Positions 62,663 through 64,000 of a stretch of 64,000 nt of DNA are shown one piece after another. The notes beneath the pieces are model-generated. The model was not told the origin of the DNA and ran no database searches. It worked only from the letters and a program-made list of their open reading frames with translations. The stretch covers positions 5,767,501 through 5,831,500 of the forward strand of contig NZ_CP044310.1 of assembly GCF_009664365.1 (NCBI RefSeq), in the 5' to 3' direction. A program made the translations under genes and the position numbers. Within the stretch, counting starts at the first letter, position 1, and every line of letters starts with the position of its first letter. Origin of the DNA: Paenibacillus xylanilyticus (GTDB lineage: Bacteria > Bacillota > Bacilli > Paenibacillales > Paenibacillaceae).

Positions 62663-63901
62663 TTAAGTGCGGTATGCCGCATTGATTCGTACATAGTCAT
62701 AGGTCAGGTCACAGCCCCATGCTGTAGCCTTTCCTTCGCCGTGGTGCAGATCTACCACAATGCGAACGGTATCGGTTTGCAAGTAGGCCAGCGCCACCTC
62801 TTCGTCAAATACAACTGGGCGGGACTGCTCAAGTACCGAGATATCTCCCAAACGGATATCCACGGTGTCCGGGTTAACTGGCTGTCCTGCACGCCCCACG
62901 GCTGCAATAATCCGTCCCCAGTTTGCGTCCGCACCGAACATCGCTGACTTCACCAGGCTGGAGCCGATAACCGTTTTGGCAATCGCCTGTGCCGATTCAT
63001 CACTCACTCCACCCGTAACCTGCACCTCAACCAGCTTGGTTGCTCCTTCACCATCACGTGCAATTGCTTTGGCCAGCACTTCACACACATAAGTGAATCC
63101 TGCAGCAAAAGCGTCCCAGTCCGGATGGTCCGTGGTCAATTCTTCGTTCCCCGCCATCCCACTGGACATCGCGACCAGCATATCGTTTGTGCTCGTATCT
63201 CCATCTACGGTGATCATGTTAAACGTATGGTTGGTCGCCTGACGCAGCAAACTTTGCAGTGCTTCTGCGCCAATAACCGCATCACTCGTTATAAATGCGA
63301 GCATCGTCGCCATGTTGGGATGAATCATGCCAGATCCTTTGGCTGCACCTGCAATCGTAACGTTCCTGCCGTTTACAACGACAGATACGCAGGCTTCCTT
63401 TTTCACCAAATCCGTTGTCAAGATCGCTTGAGAGAATTGCTCCGCTTCATTGGCTCCCTGCCCCAAGCTTGCCGGCAGTGCACTGATACCCGAGTGTACT
63501 GCGTCCATTTTCAACAACTCACCGATCACACCGGTCGATGCCACAGCTACATCCTCTTCAGCTACGCCAAGTTCACGTGCTGCTGCCGAACGCATCGCAT
63601 ACGCATCCTTTTCACCCTGCTGCCCGGTACAAGCATTGGCATTACCACTGTTAACAACAACGGCCTGAAGGCGTCCATTGCTCAAGCTCTCGCGAGTTAC
63701 CTTCAGCGGCGCAGCCTGGAATACGTTCGTTGTATACACGGCCGCTGCCGTGGCTGGCACTTCACAACGGATCGCTCCGATATCGTTGCGTGATGTTTTT
63801 TTCAATCCGCAATGAAGTCCGCCAGCAGCGAACCCGCGCGGGGTTACAATCGTTCCGTTTTCCACTACGGTGTAAGCCTGTTGCTTCACATTTGTTCCCA
63901 T
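62663..63901 (-). CDS. argJ: Bifunctional ornithine acetyltransferase / N-acetylglutamate synthase
   Basis: A 412-residue enzyme that recycles the acetyl group from acetylornithine to glutamate. Seen: VNSGNANACTG, STGVIGELLKMD and the self-cleavage site with nucleophile Thr199 in HPNMATMLAF. Follows a GGGGGATAACAT leader. First complete gene of the arg block inside the window; argC would be expected further right. Confidence 0.95.
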   Translation of the reverse strand: MGTNVKQQAYTVVENGTIVTPRGFAAGGLHCGLKKTSRNDIGAIRCEVPATAAAVYTTNVFQAAPLKVTRESLSNGRLQAVVVNSGNANACTGQQGEKDAYAMRSAAARELGVAEEDVAVASTGVIGELLKMDAVHSGISALPASLGQGANEAEQFSQAILTTDLVKKEACVSVVVNGRNVTIAGAAKGSGMIHPNMATMLAFITSDAVIGAEALQSLLRQATNHTFNMITVDGDTSTNDMLVAMSSGMAGNEELTTDHPDWDAFAAGFTYVCEVLAKAIARDGEGATKLVEVQVTGGVSDESAQAIAKTVIGSSLVKSAMFGADANWGRIIAAVGRAGQPVNPDTVDIRLGDISVLEQSRPVVFDEEVALAYLQTDTVRIVVDLHHGEGKATAWGCDLTYDYVRINAAYRT

Positions 63902-64000
63902 ATGTTATCCCCCGTGTGCGTTCGGCTGCATGCCGATTAACCGCTTGCTAATCCCGATTCCGATGGTCTCCTGAACAGTTCCGGAAGTGCATCTGCCTGC
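63902..64000 (-). other. Open frame upstream of argJ, possibly a C-terminus
   Basis: On the reverse strand one frame is open from the window edge to a TAA at 63907-63905, directly before argJ. Its short translation (ending IGMQPNAHGG) does not look like the end of ArgC, so it may be chance. Not called as a gene. Confidence 0.2.

Noticed and set aside
63902..64000. C-terminus of argC at the right edge
   Set aside because: None of the three reverse frames resembles the end of ArgC; too short to judge.

Overview
The window reads as a chromosome segment of a motile, spore-forming-type Gram-positive bacterium close to Paenibacillus. The protein sequences, the AAGGAGG-type ribosome binding sites with frequent GTG/TTG starts, the minJ-ctpB-M23-ftsX-ftsE synteny, the yhbD-bactofilin operon, WalR- and LexA-type boxes and the argJBDFGH order all fit. 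No tRNA, rRNA, CRISPR, phage or insertion sequence was seen. Species and strain cannot be named from the sequence alone.

Layout. (1) 1-12.4 kb: an AT-rich surface-glycan locus. It holds a two-domain glycosyltransferase cut by the left edge, a sugar epimerase, a Wzm/Wzt-type ABC exporter, a second glycosyltransferase, a GNAT acetyltransferase, a sugar aminotransferase, rmlD, rmlC and rmlA (rmlB is absent), and a divergent O-antigen-ligase-like membrane protein. It resembles S-layer glycan or secondary cell-wall polymer loci. (2) 12.4-24 kb: galU (apparently using a CTG start), a SWIM-SNF2 helicase, a U32 peptidase, two secreted proteins (a stalk-domain protein and an HtrA-like protease) and a small membrane protein. 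(3) 24-32 kb: uvrA and uvrB separated by a 747-bp spacer with a 69-bp tandem array, then divergent motAB. (4) 31.9-36.9 kb: an operon of an HscC-like Hsp70, a J-domain/TPR protein and a DUF1266 protein. This mirrors the components of the Escherichia coli hscC locus and is the most interesting system in the window. (5) 37.2-42.8 kb: an ABC-2 exporter (ATPase plus two permeases) divergent from a histidine kinase/response regulator pair, with a 22-bp palindrome between them. (6) 42.8-50.6 kb: minJ, ctpB, an M23 peptidoglycan hydrolase, ftsX and ftsE, then a divergent VanW protein with a WalR-like box in the shared spacer. (7) 50.6-55.4 kb: an MFS exporter, two bactofilin-like proteins, a YhbD-like regulator and an esterase. 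(8) 55.6-64 kb: arginine biosynthesis, argJ-argB-argD-argF-argG-argH.

How the parts work together: the left locus makes nucleotide sugars (RmlA/C/D, aminotransferase, acetyltransferase, GalU nearby), assembles a glycan, exports it through the ABC pair, and may polymerise or ligate it. The cell-wall block couples FtsEX to a secreted hydrolase and to the MinJ division-site system. The arg block converts acetylglutamate to arginine with ArgJ recycling the acetyl group.

Non-coding structure is unusually rich. A family of 137-175 bp palindromic intergenic repeats has four full copies (three inside the arg block). There is also a 69-bp tandem array, several strong terminators and four promoter/operator arrangements readable directly from the sequence.
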